This document shows positions 6,452-7,678 of a stretch of 7,678 nt of DNA, piece after piece; within the stretch, counting starts at the first letter, position 1; every line of letters begins with the position of its first letter. The DNA is taken from assembly GCA_009697555.1 (NCBI GenBank), contig WLQV01000049.1, positions 1 through 7,678 on the forward strand. Reading direction: 5' to 3'. Source of the DNA: Actinomycetota bacterium (GTDB lineage Bacteria; Actinomycetota; Actinomycetes; Nanopelagicales; Nanopelagicaceae). The position numbers were made by a program, and so were the translations under genes. The notes below the pieces were generated by a model, which saw only the letters and a list, made by a program, of their open reading frames with translations, was not told the origin of the DNA and did no database searches.

Positions 6452-6916
6452 ATGGGATCAGAAGCAGGCCTTAAGGCGAAATTACGGAGCGACCTCACCG
6501 ATGCAATTCGTGCTCGCGATGAGATTAAGTCCGGAACAATTCGAATGGTACTTACTGCAATTACCAATGAAGAAGTTGCCGGAAAAGTCGCAAAAGAACT
6601 TACTGACGCTGAAGTTATAACTGTGCTCTCTCGCGAAGCGAAGAAGCGTCGCGAAGCAGCTGAAGCTTATGAGGCGGCAGGACGTGCTGATAAAGCCGCA
6701 CTCGAAAAGAGTGAAGGCGAAATTATTGCGGGCTACCTGCCACAACAGATGAGTGAATCAGAAGTTGCAGCGCTAGTTGCCTCAGCGATCGCCGCATCAG
6801 GTGCGACTGGTCCAGGAGATATGGGCAAGGTAATGGGAATTCTCAAGCCACAAGTTGCCGGCAAAGCCGATGGTGCAATGGTTTCTGGATTAGTTAAAGC
6901 CGCGTTAGCGCAATAA
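6452..6916 (+). CDS. GatB/YqeY domain protein
   Basis: This 154-residue protein is a standalone YqeY-type protein, related to the tail domain of the GatB amidotransferase subunit that contacts tRNA. The role of the standalone form is not settled; tRNA binding is a family-level inference. Recognisable segments are LKAKLRSDLTDAIRARDE (7-24), TIRMVLTAITNEEV (29-42), the charged helix LSREAKKRREAAEAYEAAGR (59-78) and EGEIIAGYLPQQMSESEV (88-105). The C-terminal GPGDMGKVMGILKPQVAGKA (120-139) and DGAMVSGLVKAAL follow. Length is normal (about 150). GAGAGG at 6438-6443 is a good ribosome site eight bases before the ATG. It is divergent from the phosphoesterase, with only 28 bases between start codons; that pairing is also seen, as I recall, in other Actinobacteria. 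Confidence 0.92.
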   Translation: MGSEAGLKAKLRSDLTDAIRARDEIKSGTIRMVLTAITNEEVAGKVAKELTDAEVITVLSREAKKRREAAEAYEAAGRADKAALEKSEGEIIAGYLPQQMSESEVAALVASAIAASGATGPGDMGKVMGILKPQVAGKADGAMVSGLVKAALAQ

Positions 6917-6917
6917 G

Positions 6918-6923
6918 TAAAAT
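6918..6923 (+). promoter_or_regulatory. Candidate -10 element for the DUF4177-ridA pair
   Basis: TAAAAT (5 of 6 to TATAAT) lies one base after the YqeY stop and would start transcription near 6930. That leaves a leader of about 13 bases carrying the ribosome site GGAG (6934-6937), five bases before the ATG at 6943. The best -35 candidate, TTAAAG at 6894-6899 with an 18-base spacer, is weak. The region is AT-rich, so chance occurrence is possible. Confidence 0.4.
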
Positions 6924-6942
6924 CTAAGAAAACGGAGTGGAA

Positions 6943-7098
6943 ATGAAATTTGAATATGCAACTGTTCCACTACTGACACATGCAACAAAGCAGATTCTCG
7001 ATACTTGGGGTTCAGATGGTTGGGAGTTAGTTCAAGTAATTCCAGCACCAGGTGGCGGAGAACAATTAGTTGCTTACATGAAAAGAGAGATCAAATGA
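6943..7098 (+). CDS. DUF4177-family small protein of unknown function
   Basis: This 51-residue gene begins MKFEYATVPLLTHATKQILD and contains WGSDGWELVQVIP (22-34) and QLVAYMKREIK at the end. The pattern aromatic-ATVPLL, KQILDTWG, DGWELVQV and LVAY-K/R is what I recall for small actinobacterial DUF4177 proteins that lie next to a RidA gene, for example Rv3678A near Rv3678c. It has no cysteine, no membrane segment and no signal peptide; a small alpha/beta fold is likely. The ribosome site GGAG (6934-6937) supports this start. Its stop overlaps the ridA start as ATGA (7095-7098), so the two are probably made together. The biochemical role is unknown. Confidence 0.88.
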   Translation: MKFEYATVPLLTHATKQILDTWGSDGWELVQVIPAPGGGEQLVAYMKREIK

Positions 7099-7556
7099 GC
7101 GATGTACGTGCCAAATTAGCTGAACTCGGCCTAACACTTCCAGTAGCAACACTTCCACTTGCTGCGTATGTTCCAGCGGTACGCACTGGCAACATTGTCT
7201 TCACTGCTGGTCAATTGCCAATGGTTGATGGCAAGTTGCCAATGACTGGAAAAGTTGGCGCGGCTGTCACAGTTGAACAAGCTAAAGAATTAGCACAAAT
7301 CTGTGCCCTAAATGCTCTTGCTGCCGTGCAGACTGTTGCTGAAGTAGACGACATAGTCCGCGTGATTCGTGTTGTTGGTTATGTGAACGGAATTCCAGGA
7401 TTTATCACTCAGCCTGCTGTTGTTAATGGCGCGAGCGAACTCTTCTTGCACATTTGGGGCGATGCTGGAAAGCATGCACGTTCTGCAGTGGGTATTGCGG
7501 AGTTGCCACTGGATGCATCAGTAGAAGTTGAACTTACAGTCGAATTAAAGAAGTAA
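7095..7556 (+). CDS. RidA-family protein (YjgF/YER057c/UK114 superfamily)
   Basis: The 153-residue protein starts at the ATG at 7095, giving MSDVRAKLAELGLTLP; an upstream in-frame extension to 7005 runs through the DUF4177 gene and is rejected. Family segments are YVPAVRTGNIVFTAGQLPMVDGK (split at 25-47), QICALNALAAVQT (68-80), VVGYVNGIPGF (93-103) and the C-terminal HARSAVGIAELPLDASVEVE (127-146). R129 and E144 are spaced like R105 and E120 of classical RidA, which bind the carboxylate and take part in deamination of 2-aminoacrylate. This longer group, about 150 residues and similar to Rv3678c, has not clearly been shown to have that activity, so enamine/imine deaminase is only a possible function. 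Translation is probably coupled to DUF4177. The TAA stop directly abuts the stop of the opposing crp-like gene. Confidence 0.9.
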   Translation: MSDVRAKLAELGLTLPVATLPLAAYVPAVRTGNIVFTAGQLPMVDGKLPMTGKVGAAVTVEQAKELAQICALNALAAVQTVAEVDDIVRVIRVVGYVNGIPGFITQPAVVNGASELFLHIWGDAGKHARSAVGIAELPLDASVEVELTVELKK

Positions 7557-7678
7557 TTAACGGCCGCGCTTAGATAAGCGCTCAACATCGTTAATAACTA
7601 CTGATCGACCGTCAAGGCGCAACCAACCGCGTCCAGCAAAATCGGCGAGGGCTTTATTCACTGTTTCACGAGATGCGC
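7557..7678 (-). CDS. crp: Crp/Fnr-family transcription regulator, C-terminal end (5' part outside window)
   Basis: On the minus strand the last 39 codons read [20 protein letters not shown], then [19 protein letters not shown] and a stop at 7559-7557; the frame is open to the window edge. [10 protein letters not shown] is the recognition helix of the winged helix-turn-helix in Crp/Fnr proteins (compare CSRETVGRIL in E. coli CRP), and [12 protein letters not shown] forms the wing. The sequence fits the actinobacterial global regulator Crp/GlxR. The cAMP-binding domain is not visible, so effector binding cannot be judged. It is convergent with ridA, with no spacer between the stop codons. The symbol is provisional. 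Confidence 0.88.
   Translation of the reverse strand, partial: ASRETVNKALADFAGRGWLRLDGRSVVINDVERLSKRGR
7566..7581. repeat. Short inverted repeat at the 3' end of the crp-like gene
   Basis: GCGCTTA and TAAGCGC flank GA, giving a perfect 7-bp inverted repeat. It begins ten bases after the ridA stop and lies in the last codons of the crp-like gene. Neither side has a clear T-run (TCAACATCG on one side, GGCCGTTAATTAC on the other strand). It may contribute to bidirectional termination where no intergenic space exists, or may be a by-product of the coding sequence. Confidence 0.35.

Noticed and set aside
7005..7094. 30-residue N-terminal extension of the RidA protein
   Set aside because: It is the shifted frame of the DUF4177 gene. 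RidA homology begins at 7095, where an ATGA overlap gives the natural start.
1..7678. Defence system, CRISPR array, insertion sequence or tRNA-linked island
   Set aside because: No direct-repeat arrays, transposase or integrase motifs, terminal inverted repeats or tRNA-like sequence were seen. All substantial coding regions are accounted for by known families.

Overview
The window reads as a compact, mid-GC actinobacterial chromosome segment made almost entirely of conserved housekeeping genes. RecR, LysC, Asd, the small DUF4177 protein and the Crp tail all carry residues typical of Actinobacteria. The gene neighbourhood (dnaX, recR, lysC-asd, a calcineurin-like phosphoesterase, GatB/YqeY, DUF4177, RidA, Crp) resembles the set scattered around the same region in Mycobacterium and Streptomyces. 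GC content looks close to or a little below half by eye (not computed over the whole window). That, together with the extreme packing, suggests a streamlined, lower-GC actinobacterium such as the freshwater acI/Nanopelagicales group; this assignment is an inference.

Layout. Positions 1-1286: the 3' end of dnaX (DNA polymerase III gamma/tau) followed almost directly by recR. Positions 1287-1369: a short gap with an 18-bp RNA-type hairpin and a candidate leaderless promoter. Positions 1370-3693: lysC and asd, overlapping by ATGA, the first two steps of the aspartate pathway; lysC contains a strong internal ribosome site that probably makes a separate regulatory beta subunit. Positions 3711-5611: fcl and gmd, overlapping by ATGA, which convert GDP-mannose to GDP-L-fucose. 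Positions 5608-6423: a metallophosphoesterase on the minus strand, convergent with gmd and sharing stop-codon bases with it. Positions 6452-6916: a GatB/YqeY-domain protein, divergent from the phosphoesterase. Positions 6943-7556: a 51-residue DUF4177 protein and a RidA-family protein, again overlapping by ATGA. Positions 7557-7678: the C-terminal end of a Crp/Fnr regulator on the minus strand, whose stop codon abuts that of ridA.

How the genes fit together. There are three translationally coupled pairs (lysC-asd, fcl-gmd, DUF4177-ridA), each with the same 4-bp ATGA overlap, and two convergent pairs with no intergenic DNA. Three genes without a convincing Shine-Dalgarno site (lysC, fcl, the phosphoesterase) have a TANNNT -10-like hexamer exactly six bases before the ATG, the geometry expected for leaderless transcripts.

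I found no CRISPR array, mobile element, RNA gene, defence locus or clearly novel multi-gene system. The most useful leads are the hairpin before lysC, the leaderless promoter pattern, the lysC internal start, the absence of ybaB between dnaX and recR, and the DUF4177-RidA pair.
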